In this document: positions 15,927 to 23,699 of the stretch, piece after piece | Layout: each line of letters starts with the position of its first letter | How positions within the stretch are numbered: the stretch's first letter is position 1 | DNA from: JBKHBT01 sp046542255 | Lineage (GTDB): Bacteria; UBP14; UBA6098; JBKHBT01 | Length of the DNA: 32,350 nt | Direction of reading: 5' to 3' | Assembly: GCA_046542255.1 (NCBI GenBank) | Contig: JBKHBT010000036.1 | Location: 1 to 32,350 of the forward strand | Made by a program: the position numbers and the translations under genes | Notes under the pieces: generated by a model | Database searches by the model: none | What the model was told of the DNA's origin: nothing | Seen by the model: only the letters and a program-made list of their open reading frames with translations

Positions 15927-16975
15927 TGGCAGAAGATACAAAAGACAGAATACTGGAGCTGGAAAATCAAATATCGCGCTCGCCCAGAAGCGATGCCTAT
16001 TTCCCACTGGCACAGCTTTATATTAAAGAAGGCGAAATCAAGAAGGCTTGTGATATTTGTGTCTATGGCCTGAAGCATCATCCCAATAGCTATGTTGGAT
16101 ATCTGATTCTTGGGAATATTCTATTGGAACAGAAACGCTATGACAATGCCGAAAAAGCCTATGCCACAGCCTTCAAGATAGATCCATCGCAAAGTGAACC
16201 TTTATTCTTGCTCTGTGATGTATATATCGATACGGGAAAAATCGACAAATTAAATGCCGTTCTTCATCAGCTCGAGATTGTTGCGCCCTATGATATGAGA
16301 CTAAAGAATATCAGAAAAACTATAAAAGAAATGAAACCGAATGCTCGCAAAACGCCACTGAAAAGAACGCCCTCCAGCACACCGAGGCCTAAGCCGAAAA
16401 GCCAAAAGTCACAAGAAGTAGATATCAATAGACAGGCCGAAATGGTAGATGAAACATTTATCAAAAATCCCCAAAAGCTTTCTCAAAAAGAAAAAGTCGT
16501 TCAAAAGCCTAAGCCCCAAATGCAATCTCCTACGCCAAAGCCCAATAAGAAATCGAAACCAGAACCCAGTCAGGAACCTATAGCGAAAAAAGAAACGCCG
16601 CAGCCATATAAACAGGAAATAATAGAACCTAAAGGTATCGATTTCGATGAACTTGTCGATAGGATTTTTACAATAGATGGTATAGATGGCTTAGTATTCC
16701 TTAATAAGGAGGGCCAAATAAATCGCAGCATGGATTGCGATATCGAAACAGCAAAGGCTCTTGCTTCGATTCTTCGAGCCTACAAAAAGGCCTTCGATAT
16801 TTCCTTCAATGTTTTGAATTTCGGTGATTGGAATTTGAGTACTGTTTTTATGGAATTCGGCTTTATCTTTCTTATCAATACCGGTGATTACAAATTAGCT
16901 TTCAATTGCGATGAAAATGTTCCCTATGGCCCAACAAGAAGCAAGATAAATAGTATCTTGAAATCTTTGACATGA
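15926..16975 (+). CDS. TPR protein with C-terminal roadblock/LC7-like domain
   Basis: A 349-residue cytoplasmic protein; its ATG shares one base with the preceding TAA. Residues about 1-130 hold three to four TPR-like helical pairs ('AYFPLAQLYIKEGEIKKACD', 'GYLILGNILLEQKRYDNAEK'). A Pro/Lys-rich, low-complexity linker covers about 135-220. Residues about 230-349 look like a roadblock/LC7 (MglB-type) domain: 'DGIDGLVFLNKEGQINRSM', a long helix, then 'NFGDWNLSTVFMEFGFIFLIN'. Roadblock proteins commonly dimerise and act on small Ras-like GTPases in bacteria. No GTPase gene lies nearby. Confidence 0.72.
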   Translation: MAEDTKDRILELENQISRSPRSDAYFPLAQLYIKEGEIKKACDICVYGLKHHPNSYVGYLILGNILLEQKRYDNAEKAYATAFKIDPSQSEPLFLLCDVYIDTGKIDKLNAVLHQLEIVAPYDMRLKNIRKTIKEMKPNARKTPLKRTPSSTPRPKPKSQKSQEVDINRQAEMVDETFIKNPQKLSQKEKVVQKPKPQMQSPTPKPNKKSKPEPSQEPIAKKETPQPYKQEIIEPKGIDFDELVDRIFTIDGIDGLVFLNKEGQINRSMDCDIETAKALASILRAYKKAFDISFNVLNFGDWNLSTVFMEFGFIFLINTGDYKLAFNCDENVPYGPTRSKINSILKSLT

Positions 16976-17051
16976 TAGCTCGTTAAAGAGCTAAATCACC
17001 AAAACCAATTTTGATTAATCCTTTAGTATTACTTTGACAAATTTTCTTTTA
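16976..17051. other. Short intergenic stretch before repeat element A
   Basis: A weak AGCTC/GAGCT hairpin (16977-16992) follows the TPR-roadblock stop codon without a T tract. Nothing else is visible before the dispersed repeat begins. Confidence 0.3.
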
Positions 17052-17177
17052 AACCTCGATTTTGTTTTATCGAAATGTAAACTTTTCTATTTGCATAATA
17101 TTAAGCAACTTATAGTTTTACTGAATTTAACCTAAATGGTGAAATTCAATAAGTAGATAAACAAGACTACTGCTCTG

Positions 17178-17261
17178 GCTACAAAGCTGTCAACCAAACA
17201 CCTTCGATACAAAGCTCGCAACCGAACCCCTTCGCTATGAAGCTCTCAACCAAATATCCTC
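17178..17261 (+). repeat. Three tandem 28-bp units inside copy A
   Basis: Units start at 17178, 17206 and 17234, each of the form G(C/A)TAYRAAGCT..CAACC.AA...CCTTC or ...CCTC. They abut without spacers, and a fourth partial unit runs into the hairpin. The variation between units suggests an old array. Copy B has only one full unit. Confidence 0.8.
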
Positions 17262-17322
17262 GCTACGAAGCTCCGCTTCGATTCTTTCTAAAGCCTAAGA
17301 GAAGCGGAGCTTCTCAACGAGG
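17258..17322. repeat. Long hairpin in repeat copy A
   Basis: CCTCG-ctacg-AAGCTCCGCTTC pairs with GAAGCGGAGCTT-ctcaa-CGAGG: a perfect 12-bp inner stem, a 5/5 internal loop and a 5-bp outer stem, with a loop containing the conserved GATTCTTTC. No T tract follows, so it is not a terminator. Confidence 0.8.
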
Positions 17323-17383
17323 ATAAAAGTCGAGATTGTTTACTTTACATAAATTTAACACTGAATCTGGGTTTAAAACAGAA

Positions 17384-17408
17384 AAGCTGCGGCCTAAAAC
17401 CGCAGCTT
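17384..17408 (-). terminator. Terminator of the 878-residue secreted protein gene
   Basis: A perfect 9-bp stem AAGCTGCGG / CCGCAGCTT followed on the minus strand by TTCTGTTTT, 24 bases after the stop codon. Confidence 0.8.
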
Positions 17409-17431
17409 CCTGGTTTGTATATTATCGAATA

Positions 17432-20068
17432 TTAAAGTTTTTCTATTGTAACGTAGCCGTGGCCGGTATTTCCTATTGAATTGCTCTGTGCTGTGCCGGA
17501 ATTATATGATCCGCCACCGCCTCCGTAGCCGTGGTCGCTTCCAGAGCCTGTGCTGTATCTTCCAGCGCCGGCGGAATATCCACCGCCACCGCCAGGTGCC
17601 CAGGTAGGCGAGCCACCGCCACCAAAACCACCTGAAATATGGTAGCCATGTCCGCTTGTTGTATTATAACCACCCACAAGGCCACTTCCCCAGCCTTTAC
17701 CATTCGAGCCAGAAGCATACGAACCGCTATTATAACCGCGAGCACCATCTGAATTGAAGCCCCCGCCACCGGCACCACCCCAATCACCGCCAGAAGTTCC
17801 GCCGGCGCCGTCGGTCGCTTCTGGATTTGTATTGCCGCCACAGGAATTGCCATTCTCGGTGGTATTGGCATTGCATCCAGCACCGTCTGAGCTTTCTCCA
17901 CCGCCGCCGCCGCCGGCAATAATAAGTGGTGTCGAGCCTTGAACGACAAAACTGCCACCGCCACCACCATAGTAGTAGCTCGAACTTAAGCCCACTTGTC
18001 CAACAGCTACTTTTAGGATTTCACCACGGCTAAGCGTGAACTCGCCCTGCATAATGGCACCATCGCCACCAAGCCCTGCACCCTCGGCACCTGCTGCTGT
18101 AATTCGATATGTACCATCCGCAGGCACTGTCCATTCCTGAATGCCCTGAGTGGACATATCAAGATAGGTGTCGTCCCAGGAAGTAGAATATTCGCTGCGG
18201 CATTGTGCTATAGTCGGGCCATTGTGACCTGTTGCGCCGCAGTTTGTGAATGTATGAGATGTAAAGGCATAAAGCTCGGTGGTAACTGTAAGCGTTGCGG
18301 CTGTCGAGGTTACAGAAGAGCATGTAGAATTGCTTACGATGCAGCGATATTGATAACCATCCATTCCAGCAGTTGTACTACTAATTGTATATGATGAAGA
18401 CGTAGCGCTAGTAATATTGACAAAAGAACTTCCCGTATTTTCCTGCCATTGGTAGTCTAATCCACTGCCAGTTGCTGTAATAGAGAAAGTTGCAGGATCG
18501 CCTTCTGAAACGCTTATATTGCTAGGATGCGAAGTGATAGCGGGCGCCTCCTGCACGGTTACAGAAATACATCTATCCGATGATGTTCCACAGCTATTGC
18601 TGGCATTCACACAGATATCTCCACTTGCAGTACCAAAATCCACATCGATAGATGCTGTTCCATCGCCAGATGCAATCGTCGCTCCTGATGGCAGAGTCCA
18701 TGTATAGTCGGTTGCTTCATCCACGCTGGCTATAGAATATGTAATCCCTGTTGCACCTTCGCAAACATCCGTGATACCAGTAATTGCTCCCGGTGTCGAT
18801 GGTGTCCAGGTCATGTCAACTGCTAAGCATTCTGGGTCTGAAATTCCACAGGAGTTCTCTGTTCGAACACAGATTTCACCAGGTGAAGTGCCAAAGTTAA
18901 CAGTAATAGTCGGCGTGGATGAGCCTGATACAATCGAGGCACCCGATGGTACTGTCCAGCTATAATCGGTAGCATCGGGAACGGATGCTATATTGTAAGA
19001 AACACCTGTTTGATTTCGGCAGACTAATGAAGGACCTGTTATAGATCCAGGGGAAGTCGGCCTGTTTATTGTTATTGGTTTTGTACTTGCACTGGATGTT
19101 CCGCATTCATTCCACGCGACAACACTGACATCACCATCAACACTTCCCAAAATCGCATGAATTGCATTTGTTCCGCTGCCGGAAAGGATATGGGAACCAC
19201 TCGGCAATGTCCATCGGTAATATGTTGCTCCAGAAACAGGGGGGACAGAAAAAGATGTACCTGGTTCACCTGAGCATACCAGTGAAGGTCCATCTATACT
19301 TTCCGGAGTAGATGGCGCACTTGTACAAGACCCACTTCCATCCGCTGTTACATCGAAACGTATATATATCGTGTCATCAGTCGCAGATTCGGTTATTTCT
19401 GATGCTTCGCCCGGGATAAATCGCATATGATCGATTCTTCCTGTCGTATTAGCGCTGGATGATACCGACTGCACTGCATTAGCATCTACGGTTAAGTCGG
19501 TTGCATCACCGGATTCGTCTAAATAGATAAGATGTCCGGTAGAGCCATCCACATATATCTTACCAAATCCAGATGTCGCAGTCGGCGCAGTGCCATGGCT
19601 CATGCTAACCGCGCCATCGACAGTAACACGCTCATTGGGTGCATCATCGCCAAAACCGGAAACATCGGATGCGACATAAAGCTCCTCGCCCGGAAAACCG
19701 ATTTGGAGTTCGCCTTCGAGTTCTTCTTCTGCTTCGCCGGGTTCTTCTGGTTCGCGGTCTCGTCTTAGAGAAGTAGCAGTAGGAATTTCAATTCTGCTGC
19801 TTTCCAGGCTTTCGCCATCGATTGAAAGTTGCACATAGACTAAATCTTTCGCAAAGCCTCTGCTTGCAATGATTCCGTGGATATCAATATCGGGAGAACC
19901 CGCTGTAAATTGTATTTGCGAGAATGACCTCGTCCAGAGCAATTCACCGCCGGTTGGCGAATCATAGACATTCAGCGTAATATCATGTTTTCCAGAAAGT
20001 TCATCCATACCAATTGCCATAGTAACTAAAGCAATCAAAGCCCAAATTATTAGTTTTCTCGATTTCAT
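17432..20068 (-). CDS. Secreted PKD-like/Ig-like protein with ALK/LTK-type glycine-rich C-terminal domain
   Basis: An 878-residue exported protein. A signal peptide (about 1-22) is followed by a beta domain (25-100), an acidic hinge, and a fibre-like block (118-200, 'GELQIGFPGEELYVASD' to 'TDLTVDANAVQ'). Three PKD-like modules follow (about 255-505, each with '.VC.G' and 'Y.WT.PSG'), then one Ig-like domain (about 505-597). A glycine-rich domain begins at L599. It starts with 'FTNCGATGHNGPTIAQCRSE' and 'GIQEWTVPADGTYRI', runs through 'VAVGQVG' and several G5-G6 runs, and ends 'GHGYVTIEKL'. That order matches the ligand-binding region of animal ALK/LTK (Pfam Gly_rich). I chose the ATG at 20068 because AAGGGAG directly abuts the ATG at 20074. 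It has no PNPFNS-type tail. It is probably a surface adhesin; function is unproven. Confidence 0.85.
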   Translation of the reverse strand: MKSRKLIIWALIALVTMAIGMDELSGKHDITLNVYDSPTGGELLWTRSFSQIQFTAGSPDIDIHGIIASRGFAKDLVYVQLSIDGESLESSRIEIPTATSLRRDREPEEPGEAEEELEGELQIGFPGEELYVASDVSGFGDDAPNERVTVDGAVSMSHGTAPTATSGFGKIYVDGSTGHLIYLDESGDATDLTVDANAVQSVSSSANTTGRIDHMRFIPGEASEITESATDDTIYIRFDVTADGSGSCTSAPSTPESIDGPSLVCSGEPGTSFSVPPVSGATYYRWTLPSGSHILSGSGTNAIHAILGSVDGDVSVVAWNECGTSSASTKPITINRPTSPGSITGPSLVCRNQTGVSYNIASVPDATDYSWTVPSGASIVSGSSTPTITVNFGTSPGEICVRTENSCGISDPECLAVDMTWTPSTPGAITGITDVCEGATGITYSIASVDEATDYTWTLPSGATIASGDGTASIDVDFGTASGDICVNASNSCGTSSDRCISVTVQEAPAITSHPSNISVSEGDPATFSITATGSGLDYQWQENTGSSFVNITSATSSSYTISSTTAGMDGYQYRCIVSNSTCSSVTSTAATLTVTTELYAFTSHTFTNCGATGHNGPTIAQCRSEYSTSWDDTYLDMSTQGIQEWTVPADGTYRITAAGAEGAGLGGDGAIMQGEFTLSRGEILKVAVGQVGLSSSYYYGGGGGSFVVQGSTPLIIAGGGGGGESSDGAGCNANTTENGNSCGGNTNPEATDGAGGTSGGDWGGAGGGGFNSDGARGYNSGSYASGSNGKGWGSGLVGGYNTTSGHGYHISGGFGGGGSPTWAPGGGGGYSAGAGRYSTGSGSDHGYGGGGGSYNSGTAQSNSIGNTGHGYVTIEKL

Positions 20069-20114
20069 ATTCATCTCCCTTCAAATATTTTCAATTTTGT
20101 ATTATAATAAAAAG

Positions 20115-20132
20115 CTGCGGCAAAAGCCACAG
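20115..20132 (-). terminator. Hairpin with T tract downstream of the 1113-residue protein gene
   Basis: CTGTGGC / GCCGCAG (one G-T wobble) with a TTTT loop, followed on the minus strand by CTTTTTATT. It is the distal hairpin of three between the two paralogous genes and the best-formed terminator. Confidence 0.7.
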
Positions 20133-20178
20133 GTTTATATATATCGCGGAATGATTCATATATTTTAACACACGTTGT

Positions 20179-20195
20179 GCGGGTCCACGACCCGC
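20179..20195. repeat. GCGGGTC hairpin
   Basis: GCGGGTC-cac-GACCCGC, a perfect 7-bp stem with a three-base loop and no T tract. It is the same design as the hairpin at 20229. Confidence 0.6.
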
Positions 20196-20228
20196 CCAAA
20201 AGCAATCATATATTATATGCAAAAAGGG

Positions 20229-20245
20229 GCAGGTCGCGGACCTGC
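20229..20245 (-). terminator. GCAGGTC hairpin with T tract after the 1113-residue protein gene
   Basis: GCAGGTC-gcg-GACCTGC, perfect 7-bp stem, three-base loop; on the minus strand it is followed by CCCTTTTTG. It lies 23 bases after the stop codon at 20268. Confidence 0.6.
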
Positions 20246-20267
20246 ACCCTACCAATTGAATCTATTA

Positions 20268-23200
20268 TCAGAGCTTTTCTATTGTAACGTAGCCATGGCC
20301 TGAATTCATTCCGATATCGGCCTGATTGTCACCACCGTTATACGAACCAGCGCCCCCGCCGCGTTCATTGCCACAATCACCGCCTCTTGCTCCACCGCCG
20401 CCGGAGTATCCTCCACCGCCGCCGGTACCCATATTATCGGAGCCACCGCCGCCACCGCCGCCGAAGCCGCCATCGCCACCTTCATCGTTTCCATCATTAT
20501 AACGCGTGCCACCTATAGCTCCATTTCGAGGCGCACGGCCGCCATATGCGCCGCTGCTTCCAGGTGTGTAATCATAATTGGTTGCTTCATCACCGCCAGT
20601 GCCATCTGTGAGCCAGCCGGAGCCACCGCCAGCCCAGTAACTACTGCTACCATCATTGCTACGTCCGCCATTACCGCTGGAGCCACCATTACTAACATTG
20701 CCAGCTCGATTTCCACTGGTGGAGTATTCTGCATTATGATTATCAAATCCAGCGGAAGAACAGCGTCCGCCGCCACCACCGCCGCCGGCTGCTATCATTG
20801 GATATGTATCGGTAGCATCGGAATATACGAAAGAACCTCCGCCACCGCCGGGAGCAGCATTATCTTCAGATGTACTTCGAGTATCTTCGCCCTTCTGGCC
20901 AACTAAAATATAGATAACCTCACCACGGGTTAAATCAAAATCACCGCGGATAATCGCGCCATCGCCACCTGGATAATCTCCACTATATCTCTGCGTACCG
21001 CCAGCACCACCTGCACAAGTTATTCTATATGTTGCATCCTCTGGAACAGTCCATTCCTGAATTCCAGTTGTTGACATATTAAAATATGCATCATCCTCAT
21101 CCCAGCTTGTCGAATATGCGCTACGGCATTGCGTAAGAGACGGGCCTGTCCTGCCTGTTTTGCCAGCATTTGTAAATGTATGGCTCTCAAAAGCATAAAG
21201 TGATGTTACAACAGTCAATGTCGCAGCATCCGATGTATCCGGTGGAGTGCAGTAGCCGCTAACGATGCAGCGATATTCATAACCGTCCATGCCTTCTGTT
21301 GCAGAGCCGATATCGTAGGTATCACTTGTTCCGGAGACATTAGTCCAACCAGAGCCTGTATTGACTTGCCATTGATATGTAAGTGAATAGCCTTCGGCAG
21401 TTACGCTGAATGATGCCGCATCGCCTTCATCGACTGTTGCATCTGAAGGCTGCGAAGTTATATTTGTCAATTGTCTTACTGTCATAGTCGCAGCATCGGA
21501 AGTATCTGCAGGAGAACAGCCGCCGGAGACGATGCAGCGATACTCATTGCCATCGTCGCCGTATGCTGGTGATGTAATATTCAAAGTATTGCTGGTACCG
21601 CCAGAAACATTCGACCATCCCGAGCCAGAATTTACCTGCCATTGATAAGCTATCGAATATCCTGAGGCCGTGATATCGAAGGTCGCCGTTTCGCCGGCAC
21701 AGACTGTCGTATTTGTCGGCTGTGTGTCAACATTGGGCGCAGCATTGACATTCAGAGTCGCAGAAGCAGATGTCGCAGATGGCGAACATGTGCCAGAAAC
21801 CACACATTGATATTGATAGCCATCCATCGAAGGTGTTACGCTGCTAACAGTGAGATTCGGGCCAGTTGCGCCGGTGATATCCAAAAATCCTGAGCCGGAA
21901 TTTCTTTGCCATTGATATGAAATCCCTTCGCCGGTGGCAGTTACGCTGAATCCAGCATCGAGGCCTTCGCAGATCGTTAAATTCGATGGGTCAGACGTAA
22001 TAGCAGGCTGTTCATAAACTGTAACATCGGTTGTTGCACTTGCCGAAACGCAGGAATGAGCATCGGTTACAGTCACGGAATATGTGCCATCATTTGATAG
22101 AGTTGCGGATGATATAATCGGGCTTGCATCGGTCGATGTGAAACCGCCCGGGCCATTCCAGCTATAATTATACGGCGAAGTTCCGCCGGAAGGTGTCGCC
22201 GAAAGCCTAAGCTCATCGCCAGGGCAAACTGGCGAGTTCGAAGATGCCACAACCGATGGATTCTCATAGACAGTAACCGTAATCGGGCCGTCTGTATCGG
22301 TGCAGCCATTGTCATCGGTAATCTCGAGCATCAGATTGTAAACGCCGACCGAAGCAGCGGTAACATCGAAAGTCGGATTGGCATCGGATGTCGAAGAAAG
22401 ATAAGGCGCACCGGAGCCAGTCCATTCGTAGAAATACGGCGAAGAGCCGCCTGATGCCGCCGGAGAACCGCCGACTGTTGGATTGGTAGCATCATCACAT
22501 GCACCCACTGCGCTGCCGATATTTGCTACCGGGGAGGGCAAAAAAGACACAGTAATTGATGCAGTGCCCTGGCAGCCATAGTCATCGATGACAGTTACTT
22601 CATATTCGCCCGGCTCGGTAACGCTGAATGATTTATCGCATGGCCCGCCATTGTCCCAGCAATATCTTGCAAAACAGCCTCCAGCATCCAAAACTACAGG
22701 CTGGCCGCTACATCCGCCCATCGGCGGGTCAGCCGAAATAGTCGGCGATGGGTCTTCGTGAACAGTGATGCTAATTAAGAAATAAGAATTATCTCCCTCT
22801 GCATCGGTTATGGTATAAGTCAAGTCATAAATTCCAGCGGAAGAAGCCATGAAAATTGGATTTGGTATATCGGTAGCTGAAAGCGGTCCTGTATCGCCTG
22901 ACCATGTATGAGTATAAGGTTCTTCGCCACCTGCAAGATGAACTGGAAACCGCATCGGTTCACCAATACAAAGGTCATATTGCTCGCCAGAAACTGCAGC
23001 CATTGATGCACCAGTGCCAGAAGAGGATGCTTCGAGCAGGTCTGTCGTTGCTCCAGTTGCTTCCATATAATAGAGATGCCCATCTGAAGCATCGACATAG
23101 ATTTTGCCAAATCCAGATGTCGCAGTCGGCGCAGTGCCATGGCTCATGCTAACGGCGCCATCGACAGTAACTCTTTCATTCGGCGCATCATCGCCGAAAC

Positions 23201-23609
23201 CGGAAACATCGGATGCGACATAAAGCTCCTCGCCCGGAAAACCGATCTGAAGCTCGCCGTCTAGTTCTTCGGTGGCTTCGCCTGTTTCACCTGGCTCTCT
23301 TCCTCTATGAAGCGAGCTTGCCGGCACAACCAGCCTTGGCCCATCGATTTCCTCGCCATCTATCGCCATCTCGACAAAAACATCATCACTGACTCCGGCT
23401 CTGGACCTAATCATCTCGAGAATATCGTCCGTTGGGGCACCATCTTCGAAATTTACATTTTCAAGTGTACCACTCCAGAGTAATTCATCTCCTGTTTCAG
23501 AATTATAGGCATTGATTTCGACATCATAAAGTCCAGATATCGATTCACTAGAAAATAAAATTGCAATAGCAAATAGAATCATTAAAAATATTAAGCTCTT
23601 CAGTCTCAT
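20268..23609 (-). CDS. Secreted multi-PKD/Ig protein with ALK/LTK-type glycine-rich C-terminal domain
   Basis: An 1113-residue paralog of the protein encoded at 17432-20068. A signal peptide (about 1-22) and a beta domain are followed by the fibre-like block (116-195); 55 residues of it are identical in the paralog. About four PKD/SprB-like modules follow (200-535), then three Ig-like domains (535-800, each with 'YQWQ' and 'Y.C.VS'). The glycine-rich domain begins at L804. It contains 'TGRTGPSLTQCRSAYSTSW', 'GIQEWTVPEDATYRI', 'GEVIYILVGQKGEDT', 'PMIAAGGGGGGG' and 'WAGGG', and ends with 'GHGYVTIEKL'. In ALK the equivalent is 'LYILVGQQGEDA', so the match is closer here than in the paralog. The first cysteine of the family motif is Ala in this copy. 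Probably a secreted or surface adhesin. AAAGGA precedes the ATG. Confidence 0.85.
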   Translation of the reverse strand: MRLKSLIFLMILFAIAILFSSESISGLYDVEINAYNSETGDELLWSGTLENVNFEDGAPTDDILEMIRSRAGVSDDVFVEMAIDGEEIDGPRLVVPASSLHRGREPGETGEATEELDGELQIGFPGEELYVASDVSGFGDDAPNERVTVDGAVSMSHGTAPTATSGFGKIYVDASDGHLYYMEATGATTDLLEASSSGTGASMAAVSGEQYDLCIGEPMRFPVHLAGGEEPYTHTWSGDTGPLSATDIPNPIFMASSAGIYDLTYTITDAEGDNSYFLISITVHEDPSPTISADPPMGGCSGQPVVLDAGGCFARYCWDNGGPCDKSFSVTEPGEYEVTVIDDYGCQGTASITVSFLPSPVANIGSAVGACDDATNPTVGGSPAASGGSSPYFYEWTGSGAPYLSSTSDANPTFDVTAASVGVYNLMLEITDDNGCTDTDGPITVTVYENPSVVASSNSPVCPGDELRLSATPSGGTSPYNYSWNGPGGFTSTDASPIISSATLSNDGTYSVTVTDAHSCVSASATTDVTVYEQPAITSDPSNLTICEGLDAGFSVTATGEGISYQWQRNSGSGFLDITGATGPNLTVSSVTPSMDGYQYQCVVSGTCSPSATSASATLNVNAAPNVDTQPTNTTVCAGETATFDITASGYSIAYQWQVNSGSGWSNVSGGTSNTLNITSPAYGDDGNEYRCIVSGGCSPADTSDAATMTVRQLTNITSQPSDATVDEGDAASFSVTAEGYSLTYQWQVNTGSGWTNVSGTSDTYDIGSATEGMDGYEYRCIVSGYCTPPDTSDAATLTVVTSLYAFESHTFTNAGKTGRTGPSLTQCRSAYSTSWDEDDAYFNMSTTGIQEWTVPEDATYRITCAGGAGGTQRYSGDYPGGDGAIIRGDFDLTRGEVIYILVGQKGEDTRSTSEDNAAPGGGGGSFVYSDATDTYPMIAAGGGGGGGRCSSAGFDNHNAEYSTSGNRAGNVSNGGSSGNGGRSNDGSSSYWAGGGSGWLTDGTGGDEATNYDYTPGSSGAYGGRAPRNGAIGGTRYNDGNDEGGDGGFGGGGGGGSDNMGTGGGGGYSGGGGARGGDCGNERGGGAGSYNGGDNQADIGMNSGHGYVTIEKL

Positions 23610-23659
23610 TTTAATCCTTTCTCTTAGTTCGTTCTATATATACAAGAAAGCAAATGAAT

Positions 23660-23676
23660 CTTAATTGTCAATTAAG
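23660..23676. promoter_or_regulatory. Perfect palindrome upstream of the 1113-residue protein gene
   Basis: CTTAATTGTCAATTAAG (8-1-8), containing a minus-strand TTGACA at its centre, 51-67 bases before the ATG. The nearest good -10 (TATATA) lies too far away for a normal promoter, so it may be a regulator site or part of the preceding gene's end. Confidence 0.35.
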
Positions 23677-23699
23677 AAAATTTATATTTGTATAAATAT

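Larger units (their letters stand above)
17052..17371 (+). repeat. Dispersed intergenic repeat, copy A (about 320 bp)
   Basis: This shares several blocks with the element at 30774-31097 in the same order. Examples are 'AACCTCGATT.T.TTTTATCG', 'AATATTAAGCAA.TTATAG', 'CTAAATGGTGA.ATTCA.TAA', 'GCTCCGCTTCGATTCTTTCT' and 'TTTAACACTG'. It includes three 28-bp tandem units (17178-17261) and a long hairpin (17258-17322). The part from about 17151 to 17345 has inverted-looking ends (ATAAACAAG / ATTGTTTACTTTAC), like a small MITE-type element. It has no ORF. Confidence 0.75.

Noticed and set aside
17178..17261. CRISPR-like array
   Set aside because: The 28-bp units abut without spacers, differ from each other, and no cas gene is near.
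17473..17970. Long alternative minus-strand frame rich in Ala/Val across the glycine-rich domain
   Set aside because: It is a shifted reading of the GGN-rich coding sequence; such frames arise from biased composition and have no start signal or family motif. The same applies to the frames at 20306-20512 and 20513-20779.
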